From positions 1-49,714 of the forward strand of contig JAUNIS010000018.1 in NCBI GenBank assembly GCA_030523325.1: a stretch of 49,714 bases of DNA, given 5' to 3'. Shown piece after piece: positions 1 through 5,833 of this stretch. The notes under the pieces are model-generated. The model did no database searches. It was not told where the DNA came from and saw only the letters and a program-made list of their open reading frames with translations. Numbering within the stretch: the first letter of the stretch is position 1; each line of letters starts with the position of its first letter. Source of the DNA: Phascolarctobacterium sp. GTDB lineage: Bacteria > Bacillota > Negativicutes > Acidaminococcales > Acidaminococcaceae. A program made the position numbers and the translations under genes.

Positions 1-11
1 CTGTACTGAGG

Positions 12-34
12 CTATCTGAACGAAGTTCGGATAG
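12..34. other. Hairpin of unknown role at window edge
   Basis: Bases 12-21 pair with 25-34 (one G-U pair, GAA loop). One frame is open from base 3 to a TAA at 57-59, so this may be the 3' end of a gene cut by the window edge, but too little is visible to name it. The terminator at 88-117 could serve such a gene. Confidence 0.3.
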
Positions 35-87
35 TCTCACCCGTAGGGGAAAAAACTAAAGAGTTACGCGAAACTTGCGCAAAAATA

Positions 88-117
88 AAAGCCTGACTTT
101 TTTGGTCAGGCTTTTTT
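88..117 (+). terminator. Rho-independent terminator
   Basis: A perfect 7-bp stem (GCCTGAC at 91-97, GTCAGGC at 105-111) is flanked by A and T tracts and followed by six T. It ends transcription coming from left of the window, before the toxin promoter. Confidence 0.85.
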
Positions 118-143
118 AACGAACGAAAATAATTAACTTTATA

Positions 144-172
144 TTGCATTCCGAACAGAGTTTATGTATAAT
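144..172 (+). promoter_or_regulatory. Promoter of the small toxin gene
   Basis: TTGCAT (144-149), a 17-base spacer and a consensus TATAAT (167-172) form a strong sigma-A type promoter. The expected start near 179 gives the toxin message a leader of about 55 bases. Confidence 0.75.
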
Positions 173-199
173 ATGTTTAAGAGGATTATTGGTCCGGCT

Positions 200-226
200 T
201 TTCTTCTTCAGTTCATGAAGAGGAGG
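200..226 (+). promoter_or_regulatory. Hairpin covering the toxin ribosome binding site
   Basis: Bases 200-210 can pair with 216-226 (eleven pairs, three of them G-U, loop GTTCA). The 3' arm contains the whole AGGAGG Shine-Dalgarno at 221-226. Hiding the ribosome site in the primary transcript is a known way to keep type I toxin messages silent. The pairing is seen in the sequence; the control role is inferred. Confidence 0.55.
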
Positions 227-234
227 TGATTTCA

Positions 235-315
235 ATGACAGTTTACGAAGCATTATCTCTAATGATCGCTTTCGCATTACTTGTTATTGCGATCATTAAC
301 TTGTTTAAAAAGTAA
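235..315 (+). CDS. Holin-like type I toxin peptide (26 aa)
   Basis: This is a 26-residue peptide that starts MTVYEALSLM and ends NLFKK. It is a single hydrophobic helix of about 15 residues between a short polar N-terminus and a basic tail. That is the pattern of the small 'putative holin-like toxin' family (TxpA/BsrG-like), which inserts in the membrane when over-expressed. The start is fixed by a perfect AGGAGG (221-226) eight bases upstream. The gene has its own promoter at 144-172. A predicted antisense RNA is made from the opposite strand over its 3' untranslated region (431 down to about 339), the usual layout for such loci. Family assignment rests on size, sequence pattern and context; toxicity is inferred. 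Confidence 0.75.
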   Translation: MTVYEALSLMIAFALLVIAIINLFKK

Positions 316-338
316 GTTTATAAATATAAATTTATTTT

Positions 339-431
339 AAAAATAAGTAAAGAGCCGCAACGCGACTCTTTACTTAACCGTTTAAAATCTGAACTGTAAG
401 TAGAGGGCCGGGTGCAAACCGGTAATCCTCT
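339..431 (-). ncRNA. Predicted antisense RNA antitoxin (RatA/SR4-like)
   Basis: A minus-strand promoter at 438-465 should start an RNA near 431. It would run about 90 bases to a minus-strand terminator: stem 375-366 with 354-345, an inner GCG/CGC stem, then a T run from bases 343-339. The RNA would begin inside the hairpin 400-433 and be fully complementary to the toxin message 3' end. Convergent RNAs overlapping at their 3' ends are the known design of txpA/ratA and bsrG/SR4. The RNA itself is predicted, not observed. Confidence 0.6.
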
Positions 432-441
432 ACCTTTATTT
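400..441 (+). terminator. Terminator of the toxin message
   Basis: GTAGAGG (400-406) pairs with CCTCTAC (427-433), with an inner CCGG/CCGG pairing, then CTTTATTTT. It would end the toxin message near 441, leaving a 3' untranslated region of about 125 bases as the target of the antisense RNA. Confidence 0.6.
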
Positions 442-465
442 TACCACAAAGTAATAATTAGTCAA
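438..465 (-). promoter_or_regulatory. Promoter of the antisense RNA
   Basis: Read on the minus strand: TTGACT (465-460), a 16-base spacer and TAAAAT (443-438). It points toward the toxin gene and lies just beyond the toxin terminator, as expected for a type I antitoxin RNA. Confidence 0.6.
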
Positions 466-508
466 ACGAATTTCGAAAATAAAAATTTAGTTTGTCTCCG
501 TATCCACA

Positions 509-607
509 GGCACTTTCCTTTGTCGCCAAATGAAAGTGCCAAAGGAAAGCGCGAGCTTTTGAAAAAGCTCGGGAAAACTCCAGCTTTTTGCCTCCTCGCA
601 AAAAGCT
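509..607. repeat. Array of three adjacent hairpins
   Basis: Three perfect inverted repeats follow one another: 509-517 with 532-540 (9 bp), 552-559 with 564-571 (8 bp), and 582-591 with 598-607 (10 bp). A competing 9-bp pairing joins 513-521 with 541-549, so two folds of the first part are possible. An open frame crosses the array, but its sequence is dictated by the palindromes and it has no ribosome site. Either a structured RNA or a palindromic repeat unit is possible. Confidence 0.5.
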
Positions 608-885
608 TCGGCAAAAAAGAGTTACATATCCCTTTTTATGTTCGAGGTAATAAATAGTTCGTAGGTTTTAATCTATAGTAGTGCGAACTTGAAAAAATTA
701 TGAATTATGATTTTGTTAGACGAAATTTTGTAGTATTCTGTAAATGTCAATATAAATTTGTAGGAAAAGTGGAAAATAATTATGTAGGTTTTACCACTTA
801 TTCCTCAGTCGCCTGAGCCTCCAGCAACGGGCGAATGTCCTTTAAACGCGAGAAATTTTTTTATTTAGGGACATTTTTTGGATAG

Positions 886-1085
886 AGAGTGTGGGATAAT
901 AAAGGCGAGGAAGTGTTTTCGTTAGGTGAAAGTATAAAAGAATTTGCAAATTGGTTAAGCGTGAAATCTTTGGCCTTGGCATGGTCGTACAGCTAACGAG
1001 TAATTATTTGACCGTGTGGTTTGACGATGAATTGGAGCGAAAGTTTAACGCGCATTTTATTGCTGAAATGTTTTGTGAGGTGTAA
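886..1085 (+). pseudogene. Frameshifted gene fragment
   Basis: Two coding-like pieces in different frames follow each other. The first (from 889, VWDNKGEEVFSLGE...) runs to a stop near 995. The second (GLGMVVQLTSNYLTVWFDDE..., ending FCEV and a TAA at 1083-1085) starts in the next frame. Together they read as the C-terminal end of one protein broken by a frameshift. No start codon or ribosome site is present. The rest of the 316-1305 gap outside the hairpins shows no other gene. The original function is not recognisable. Confidence 0.35.
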
Positions 1086-1305
1086 GGTTTGAAATAAAAT
1101 TAGAGCTTTGACTGGGGAAAGTTTTTAGATAAAGCGTGAGTTTTTGTAGGATGGCAGGAAAAAATGACCCTACCGTTACTCGTAACAGAATTTAGTGTAG
1201 GCTGCCTTGTTCTATTTACGCTTCCCGGAAATACCTTGTTAACTATGTAAAAAGAATTTTTTATAATACAATCGGATAAATGCCATATGAAAGGAAGGTG
1301 CTATC

Positions 1306-2040
1306 ATGAAAAACTTTTTAGCGATTCTAACAATTTTTGTTACATTGTTGTCTGTTGGTTGTGGCGGTAATGACAAGCCTAAAACCGAGCCAAAAGTTAA
1401 AATCAAAATAGAAAATAAAAAAATAACAATTCCCCAAGAACACCTAGTTGTATTTAAGGAATTAGATCTAGAAACAGTATCTATGGCAAACAACCCAGAT
1501 ACAAGTCAAAAAGTTTTCTTCAACGCCCTAGACGATAGGAAAGTGCTTAACTACACCATTAATCACAACTTTGGTCAAGCTGAAGTTTACTTGTCTGATG
1601 ATAACACCATTAACAGAATTGAAGCTACAATGGATGGACTTGAAGGTAAAAAAACATTACTTAACACTAAGGAAAATAAAAAAGTATCTTTCAAAGAAGC
1701 ATATGGTGATTTTATCAAAAACAGAATCCAAACTGCAACTTCTATAAATAACACAACAGTTACTAACTTACAGCCGCCTAAAAATATTCCAGCACCCTAC
1801 AATATTACACGGCGTGCAGTTAACTTCCTTAAACAAAATTATAACGTTACAGAAGTAATACAACAAGATGATGCAAAATATGTAGCTTCAAACGACGTTG
1901 GACACCATTATACTTCTATGGTTAAAGTAAGACTTAAAGATGGAGTAAAAGTTGCTGCTGTAAATATACATTTCACTCCTGACGGAACTAAGTATACCTG
2001 TGATGCCAGACTGCGTAATCCTAGACCAGATGGAACCTGA
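1306..2040 (+). CDS. Putative lipoprotein of unknown function
   Basis: The protein has 244 residues. It starts with a lipoprotein signal: positive MKN, a hydrophobic stretch, and the lipobox LSVGC with Cys at residue 19. It should be lipid-anchored outside the cytoplasmic membrane. A short charged Lys/Glu linker (about 23-45) follows, then a soluble domain rich in Asn, Thr and Lys. I do not recognise the family. The start has an AAGGAAGG ribosome site about 8 bases upstream. A TATAAT at 1262-1267 with a weak TTAACT 17 bases before it is a plausible promoter. The gene stands alone between decayed DNA and a minus-strand operon, which suggests accessory origin. Confidence 0.7.
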   Translation: MKNFLAILTIFVTLLSVGCGGNDKPKTEPKVKIKIENKKITIPQEHLVVFKELDLETVSMANNPDTSQKVFFNALDDRKVLNYTINHNFGQAEVYLSDDNTINRIEATMDGLEGKKTLLNTKENKKVSFKEAYGDFIKNRIQTATSINNTTVTNLQPPKNIPAPYNITRRAVNFLKQNYNVTEVIQQDDAKYVASNDVGHHYTSMVKVRLKDGVKVAAVNIHFTPDGTKYTCDARLRNPRPDGT

Positions 2041-2107
2041 TAGTAATTATCCTAGCGCAAAGCAGTACATTTTAAACGTAACCGTCAAATCTAACGTGTG
2101 CACCAAA

Positions 2108-2133
2108 AAAACAAGGACCGCGCTAAGCGGTCC
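2108..2133 (-). terminator. Terminator of the minus-strand small-gene operon
   Basis: GGACCGC (2115-2121) pairs with GCGGTCC (2127-2133). Read on the minus strand the stem is followed by TTGTTTTTTT, so it ends the operon transcribed from 2876 down to 2160. It may also slow + strand transcripts from the lipoprotein gene. Confidence 0.75.
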
Positions 2134-2159
2134 GTAAGCGAAATATTATTTTCTAAAAT

Positions 2160-2390
2160 TTACGCTGCATTCTCCAGCACTGCAAAAAGTTTTGCAAGCT
2201 CCTCGATGTTTAAGGCAATCGGAACTTCTACTTTAATTTCATTGTCTCTGACCTTGGCGAGAAAATCTTGTGAAGGCAAAGAGGCAGGATTAGGAACCAA
2301 AGGTATTTCAGCAAATTCTGTCTCGGGTCTCTGACTAAGGAAAATACTTAGGCACTTGCTACCTCCATGAACTCTGAATCTTCTGCCCAT
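2160..2390 (-). CDS. Small unknown protein, third gene of minus operon
   Basis: This reading frame of up to 76 residues ends AVLENAA. The part from about residue 18 on (SQRPETEF...) looks like the real protein, with a conserved-looking Pro-rich middle and a helical C-terminus. The start is unsure: the only in-frame ATG (2390) overlaps the upstream gene by about 43 bases and has a weak ribosome site, while a GGAGG inside the overlap would better suit a start further in, where only an ATT codon exists. It is the last gene before the terminator at 2108-2133. I do not recognise the family. Confidence 0.5.
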   Translation of the reverse strand: MGRRFRVHGGSKCLSIFLSQRPETEFAEIPLVPNPASLPSQDFLAKVRDNEIKVEVPIALNIEELAKLFAVLENAA

Positions 2391-2584
2391 ATTTTCTCTA
2401 CAAGGGCCTGCTCAATGACATCCATGCTACTTTCCAGCATTTTTCCATCCTTGGATAATAACATTGCTCTGTTAGGCTTGTAAAGATTTAAAACAGCTAT
2501 ATAATCCCCTTTGCGGGTAAAAGCATAGCCCTGGACGATCATATCAGCATCATCAGCAACAGTTTTCAGTTCCTCTTCCGTCAT
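2348..2584 (-). CDS. Small unknown protein, second gene of minus operon
   Basis: The start chosen is the ATG at 2584 (protein begins MTEEELKTV), because a GGAGG lies about 12 bases upstream. The longer frame to 2647 would begin deep inside the upstream gene. The product is 78 residues, acidic and soluble, with no signal peptide or membrane segment. It overlaps the upstream gene by 32 bases, so the two are probably translationally coupled. The family is unknown to me. A small coupled protein of this kind could be a partner or immunity protein of its neighbours, but nothing in the sequence proves that. Confidence 0.55.
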   Translation of the reverse strand: MTEEELKTVADDADMIVQGYAFTRKGDYIAVLNLYKPNRAMLLSKDGKMLESSMDVIEQALVEKIWAEDSEFMEVASA

Positions 2585-2876
2585 AATCCAATTCAACCTC
2601 CTTAATAGGTGCCAAAAATTTATCGGGTTTGAAATAGAGATTCTCAAGGATTGGCACTAGATCTATGTAGTCTTCGATTTCAGTCTGAGGATTGCTTTTA
2701 TTACGGCACGTCACGACCAGGTAACCAGCATCCCATTCTTTGATAGCAGTATATTGCTGTAAGTTTTTGCCGGTATAAAATGTTATCGTAATGTCGCCAT
2801 ATGAAAAATAAGAATAGTCGCCGGCATTGTAAAGGTAAGCTTTTCTGTTGTTAGTGGTTTCGTTTTTTGCTGGCAT
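2553..2876 (-). CDS. Small unknown protein, first gene of minus operon
   Basis: The protein has 107 residues from the ATG at 2876 (MPAKNETTNN). A GTG at 2885 with AGGA four bases upstream is an alternative start. The sequence is rich in Tyr and Asp and looks like a small beta-rich cytoplasmic domain (YSYFSYGDITITFY, then WDAGYLVVTCRN). No signal peptide or transmembrane helix is visible. It leads the three-gene operon 2876-2160, transcribed from the promoter at 2910-2938. I do not recognise a family. Confidence 0.6.
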   Translation of the reverse strand: MPAKNETTNNRKAYLYNAGDYSYFSYGDITITFYTGKNLQQYTAIKEWDAGYLVVTCRNKSNPQTEIEDYIDLVPILENLYFKPDKFLAPIKEVELDYDGRGTENCC

Positions 2877-2909
2877 AGCAGTCACCGTTTCCTATAAATC
2901 TATATTGTT

Positions 2910-2938
2910 ATTTTATCATTTACGTGTTTGTGTTTCAA
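2910..2938 (-). promoter_or_regulatory. Promoter of the minus-strand operon
   Basis: On the minus strand: TTGAAA (2938-2933), a 17-base spacer and TAAAAT (2915-2910), about 30 bases before the first start codon. Confidence 0.6.
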
Positions 2939-2947
2939 GCATTATAA

Positions 2948-3046
2948 TATGTACTGGAGATAGATTACAAGAGAAAACTTTCTGATACAGAAAATTCTGA
3001 TATCTACAATAAATATAGAAGATACCTGGAGGCATATGGATTATGA
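2948..3046 (+). pseudogene. 5'-truncated gene remnant coupled to next gene
   Basis: The frame is open from just after a stop at 2945-2947 and reads ...LEIDYKRKLSDTENSD..., ending YLEAYGL at a TGA (3044-3046). There is no proper start codon or ribosome site. The stop overlaps the ATG of the following gene (ATGA at 3043-3046), the junction normally seen between co-translated genes. This looks like the surviving 3' end of an upstream gene that has been lost. Confidence 0.4.
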
Positions 3047-3228
3047 AAAATGGATATTTAGAGCAATTTCTTGATACCGGTTGGTATACTGACGCAACTT
3101 TATATTTTAATGGTTACATTTATTGGTGTGGGGTCCAAAGATTAGATGAATCCAGTAATGTTAATTTTTTCGTAGATAAATGGGAAGTAGAAAGCGAGAA
3201 TGATTTATATTATCATTCAAAATTATGA
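3043..3228 (+). CDS. Small unknown protein before pentapeptide-repeat gene
   Basis: The product is 61 residues, aromatic-rich and acidic (LDTGWYTDATLYFNGYIYW...). A GGAGG sits ten bases before the ATG, and the stop is 12 bases before the next gene, so the two are co-transcribed. There is no signal peptide. The short length and the remnant overlapping its start suggest a small partner protein or the tail of a larger one. The family is not recognised. The cassette resembles the small-gene islands that carry toxin-immunity genes, but that is only a contextual guess. Confidence 0.5.
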   Translation: MKNGYLEQFLDTGWYTDATLYFNGYIYWCGVQRLDESSNVNFFVDKWEVESENDLYYHSKL

Positions 3229-3240
3229 CAGGAAATCAAA

Positions 3241-3831
3241 ATGAATGAACTTAATCGTAAACTTGCACAACATAAAATTTGGCTTGAAACTGCAGGAAAA
3301 GCAGGTTCTCAATTTAATGCTGATGAACTTGACATGAAGAAATGCAGTCAAGAAGATTTTAAATATTTAACAGCGTCCTTTCTCGCTGATTGCGACTTTT
3401 CTTTAATGACTCTATCAGGGGCGCTGTTAGATCATTCAGAACTATATAGTTGCAAGATGATAGAATCTACTTTAGATAATGTAAGTTTTGAAAAAGTAGA
3501 TGCAAGATTTCTTGATTTTCGTGGTGCATTGATTAAAGAAACAACATTTCATGATGCAGATTTGGATGAGATTGACTTTAGTGGTGCTGTTTTTGAAAAC
3601 ACGACTTTTGCCGGAGCAAATTTATGGAATTGCAATTTTACAGACGCAATTTTAACGAATGTTGATTTTAATGAAACTGCATTTTATGATGTCGTATTAA
3701 ACTGTGTGAAAATTAATAATCCGCAAAATTTAGATAGGATGGTTAATGTTTCTATTATTATTACACAAGAAGGAAAAAACAAAAGAATTTCTGGAGAATC
3801 AGCTATTGATTGGATAAAAAAGCATTGCTAA
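3241..3831 (+). CDS. Pentapeptide-repeat protein
   Basis: The protein has 196 residues. From about residue 50 to 150 it is built of pentapeptide repeats of the A(D/N)LXX type, for example FSGAV, FENTT, FAGAN, LWNCN, FTDAI and LTNVD. These fold into a right-handed four-sided beta helix. The N-terminal 45 residues and the C-terminal 40 (ending DWIKKHC) lie outside the repeats. Family members range from DNA mimics that protect gyrase (Qnr, MfpA) to effectors and immunity proteins; the exact role here cannot be read from sequence. It is co-transcribed with the 61-residue protein upstream and followed by the hairpin at 3855-3882. Confidence 0.8.
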   Translation: MNELNRKLAQHKIWLETAGKAGSQFNADELDMKKCSQEDFKYLTASFLADCDFSLMTLSGALLDHSELYSCKMIESTLDNVSFEKVDARFLDFRGALIKETTFHDADLDEIDFSGAVFENTTFAGANLWNCNFTDAILTNVDFNETAFYDVVLNCVKINNPQNLDRMVNVSIIITQEGKNKRISGESAIDWIKKHC

Positions 3832-3854
3832 ATTAAGATATGTTGTTATTAAAA

Positions 3855-3882
3855 AACCTCCTGGGAAACAACCTAGGAGGTT
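3855..3882. terminator. Hairpin terminator after pentapeptide-repeat gene
   Basis: Bases 3855-3865 pair with 3872-3882 (eleven pairs, one G-U, loop AAACAA). The T run lies on the minus-strand side (AAAAAA at 3851-3856), so it terminates best on the minus strand. On the + strand it can only be a weak terminator. Confidence 0.55.
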
Positions 3883-3962
3883 AGTGCTTTAACTTGGGGC
3901 TACTTCGTATTCGTAAATATTATCACTAGATCAATCTAGACAATCATTTATAAAGAAGCAGG

Positions 3963-4111
3963 TTCTACTATCGTTCAATTAAAGATTCCGAAGAGTTTTT
4001 TTGTCATCAGTTAAAGTTGGAAACAAGGAATTGTTATTTTATTGTCTTGGATGTCATACATACGATTTGATTGCCGCTGAAAACGATAAGAAATTTACTA
4101 AATTATTATAA
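3963..4111 (+). pseudogene. Frameshifted gene fragment
   Basis: This is the largest recognisable content of the 3832-4186 gap. One frame reads FYYRSIKDSEEFF... to near 4040, and the next reads YCLGCHTYDLIAAEND... to a TAA at 4109-4111. The joined sequence looks like the C-terminal end of a single protein with a frameshift around 4045. No start or ribosome site is visible. The function is unknown. Confidence 0.4.
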
Positions 4112-4124
4112 CATTAACTTCCAA

Positions 4125-4153
4125 TTGTAGGATATTACTTCTAATGGTATAAT
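4125..4153 (+). promoter_or_regulatory. Promoter of aldo/keto reductase gene
   Basis: TTGTAG (4125-4130), a 17-base spacer and TATAAT (4148-4153) lie 34 bases before the start codon. Confidence 0.6.
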
Positions 4154-4186
4154 TAGATACTACTAAAGATATGCGAGGAAAAAACT

Positions 4187-5191
4187 ATGAAATATAAAAG
4201 ATTGCCGGGGACTTGCTTGAGTGTGTCCGAGCTTTGTCTCGGCACCATGACCTTTGGTGGGCAAGCGACTGAAAAGGAAGGCATGGAGATGCTGCATTAT
4301 GCTGTCGATAAGGGAGTGAACTTTATCGATACTGCAGATATTTATCCCTGTGGCGCAAGCGGTGAAGCTGGGGATAGCGAGCTTGCCATTGGCAAAGCCA
4401 TTGCAGGTATGCGTGACAAGGTAATTCTTGCGACCAAGGTGCGTTTTCCTTTTGGAATTGGCCTTAATAATAGCGGGCTTTCCCGTTATCATATCATTAA
4501 CAGCGTGGAAAATAGTTTGAAACGCTTAAAGACGGATCACATAGATATTTATTACATGCATTTTTACGACAATTACACGCCTTTTGACGAGACGCTCCGG
4601 ACGATGGACGACCTTGTAAGTGCAGGTAAGATTCGTTATGTGGGCTTTAGTAATTTTCCCGCTTGGCAAATGTGTGATGCCCTTGCCGTAAGTGACAAAC
4701 GCAATTTTATTGCCCCTGTGATTACGGAAAATGTTTATAACGTGCTCACGCGTTCCATCGAGACTGAGCTGGTGCCCTGCATCAAAAAGCATAAAATTGC
4801 TCTCACGGTTTTTAATCCTTTGTGCGGCGGGCTTTTGACTGGTAAATATAATTTTGCAAATGGTATCGTGCCTAACACTCGTTTTACGGAAGACTCCGAT
4901 TACGTCAGTCGTTATTGGAACGAGGACAATTTTAAAGCCATTGCTCAGCTTGAAAAAATTGCAAGTGACGCAGGTATGAGTCTTATCGAACTTTCTATGC
5001 GCTGGGTTGCGTCTCACGACTTCGTTACATCTGTTATCATGGGCGCAAGCAAGCTGAGTCATCTCAAACAAAACATTACTTTGCTTGCTAATGGACCGCT
5101 TCCGGAAGACATCATGAATGCTTGCGACCAGGTGTGGAACTCGCTTAAGGGCAACCGCTTTTATTATGCGGGGCAGAAGGAAGAATATTGA
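4187..5191 (+). CDS. Aldo/keto reductase
   Basis: This 334-residue NADPH-dependent oxidoreductase has the aldo/keto reductase TIM-barrel fold and reduces carbonyl groups. The catalytic tetrad is visible as Asp48, Tyr53, Lys84 and His125. The family signature runs across residues 40-54 (GVNFIDTADIYPCG). Length and layout match the YajO/Tas-like general reductases rather than the shorter AKR1 type. The C-terminal part has the cofactor-binding GASK stretch (MGASKLSHL). The true substrate cannot be predicted. A gene for a small membrane-anchored protein follows 16 bases downstream and is probably co-transcribed. Confidence 0.9.
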   Translation: MKYKRLPGTCLSVSELCLGTMTFGGQATEKEGMEMLHYAVDKGVNFIDTADIYPCGASGEAGDSELAIGKAIAGMRDKVILATKVRFPFGIGLNNSGLSRYHIINSVENSLKRLKTDHIDIYYMHFYDNYTPFDETLRTMDDLVSAGKIRYVGFSNFPAWQMCDALAVSDKRNFIAPVITENVYNVLTRSIETELVPCIKKHKIALTVFNPLCGGLLTGKYNFANGIVPNTRFTEDSDYVSRYWNEDNFKAIAQLEKIASDAGMSLIELSMRWVASHDFVTSVIMGASKLSHLKQNITLLANGPLPEDIMNACDQVWNSLKGNRFYYAGQKEEY

Positions 5192-5207
5192 TTTTGGTAC
5201 ATAAACT

Positions 5208-5669
5208 ATGGAAAATATTCAAACTAAATCAAAAACAAAAATCGTCGTAGTTCAGTTCTCACCGCTGGGGAACCGTTATGAATTCTTTTGTCCCTGGGAA
5301 GAGACCCAGGTGGGGGATTTTGTTGTAGGACGAGGGGAACTGGGGGATGCTGTTGGACGTGTCATGAAGATCCAGTTCCGGGATGATGAGGCGTCGGACT
5401 ACTCTGAACTTTCTCGCAAGGCGACGAATAACGAAGCATATGATTGCGAAGAGGTCTTTAATCTTAAGCACAAGCATTCCCGCGAAAAGAAATTCATCAA
5501 GGGCAATGGAGAAGTCGTTGTCAGGAAAATCGACGAACTAGGAGAAGACGAGGGTTCTAGCAGCGACCTTAATAATCTCATGGGAATCCTTCGTTTTATC
5601 TGTATTGGTATCGGACTTTTGATCTTCATGAAATATAAGGAAGAGATACTGGAGATGGTAGGACTGTAA
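5208..5669 (+). CDS. Unknown tail-anchored membrane protein
   Basis: The protein has 153 residues. The N-terminal 60 form a beta-rich domain with the pattern VVVQFSPLG...VGDFVVG...GDAVGRV, which recalls the N-terminus of PSP1-type proteins (a weak resemblance only). A charged linker follows, then a single transmembrane helix near the C-terminus (about 124-141) and a short tail. There is no signal peptide, so the N-terminal domain should face the cytoplasm. It is probably co-transcribed with the aldo/keto reductase. No function can be assigned. Confidence 0.65.
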   Translation: MENIQTKSKTKIVVVQFSPLGNRYEFFCPWEETQVGDFVVGRGELGDAVGRVMKIQFRDDEASDYSELSRKATNNEAYDCEEVFNLKHKHSREKKFIKGNGEVVVRKIDELGEDEGSSSDLNNLMGILRFICIGIGLLIFMKYKEEILEMVGL

Positions 5670-5670
5670 A

Positions 5671-5700
5671 TAGTTCATAGCACCATGAACTCAGCACTTT
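5671..5700. repeat. Dispersed repeat family 2, copy 1
   Basis: It starts TAGTTCATAG and shares this and a CAGCACT segment with 7979-8010 and, reversed, with 46671-46705. It lies between genes and is partly self-complementary (GTTCAT / ATGAAC). Confidence 0.5.
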
Positions 5701-5763
5701 TATTTCGTCCTTCTTCGTCCCAAATTCTCTCCTAACCATATAGTTTTCTCCTTCATCTTATGT

Positions 5764-5769
5764 TATAAT
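5764..5769 (+). promoter_or_regulatory. -10 box of the Tm-1-like operon
   Basis: A consensus TATAAT lies 65 bases before the start codon. The -35 region (TAGTTT at 5741-5746, spacer 17) is weak. In the leader, AGAGTA (5771-5776) can pair with TACTCT (5796-5801). Confidence 0.4.
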
Positions 5770-5833
5770 TAGAGTATGCTACAAATACTGTGGTGTACTC
5801 TAAATTTATTTTTTAAAGGAGAGGGCTGATAAC

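Noticed and set aside
235..315. Phage holin from a prophage
   Set aside because: No phage genes are nearby; the antisense RNA arrangement and size fit a chromosomal type I toxin better.
412..657. 81-residue open frame over the antisense promoter and hairpin array
   Set aside because: No ribosome site, it begins inside the toxin terminator, and its sequence is explained by the three palindromes. Judged non-coding.
4526..5071. 181-residue minus-strand frame opposite the aldo/keto reductase
   Set aside because: Shadow frame; the + strand protein has the full AKR tetrad.
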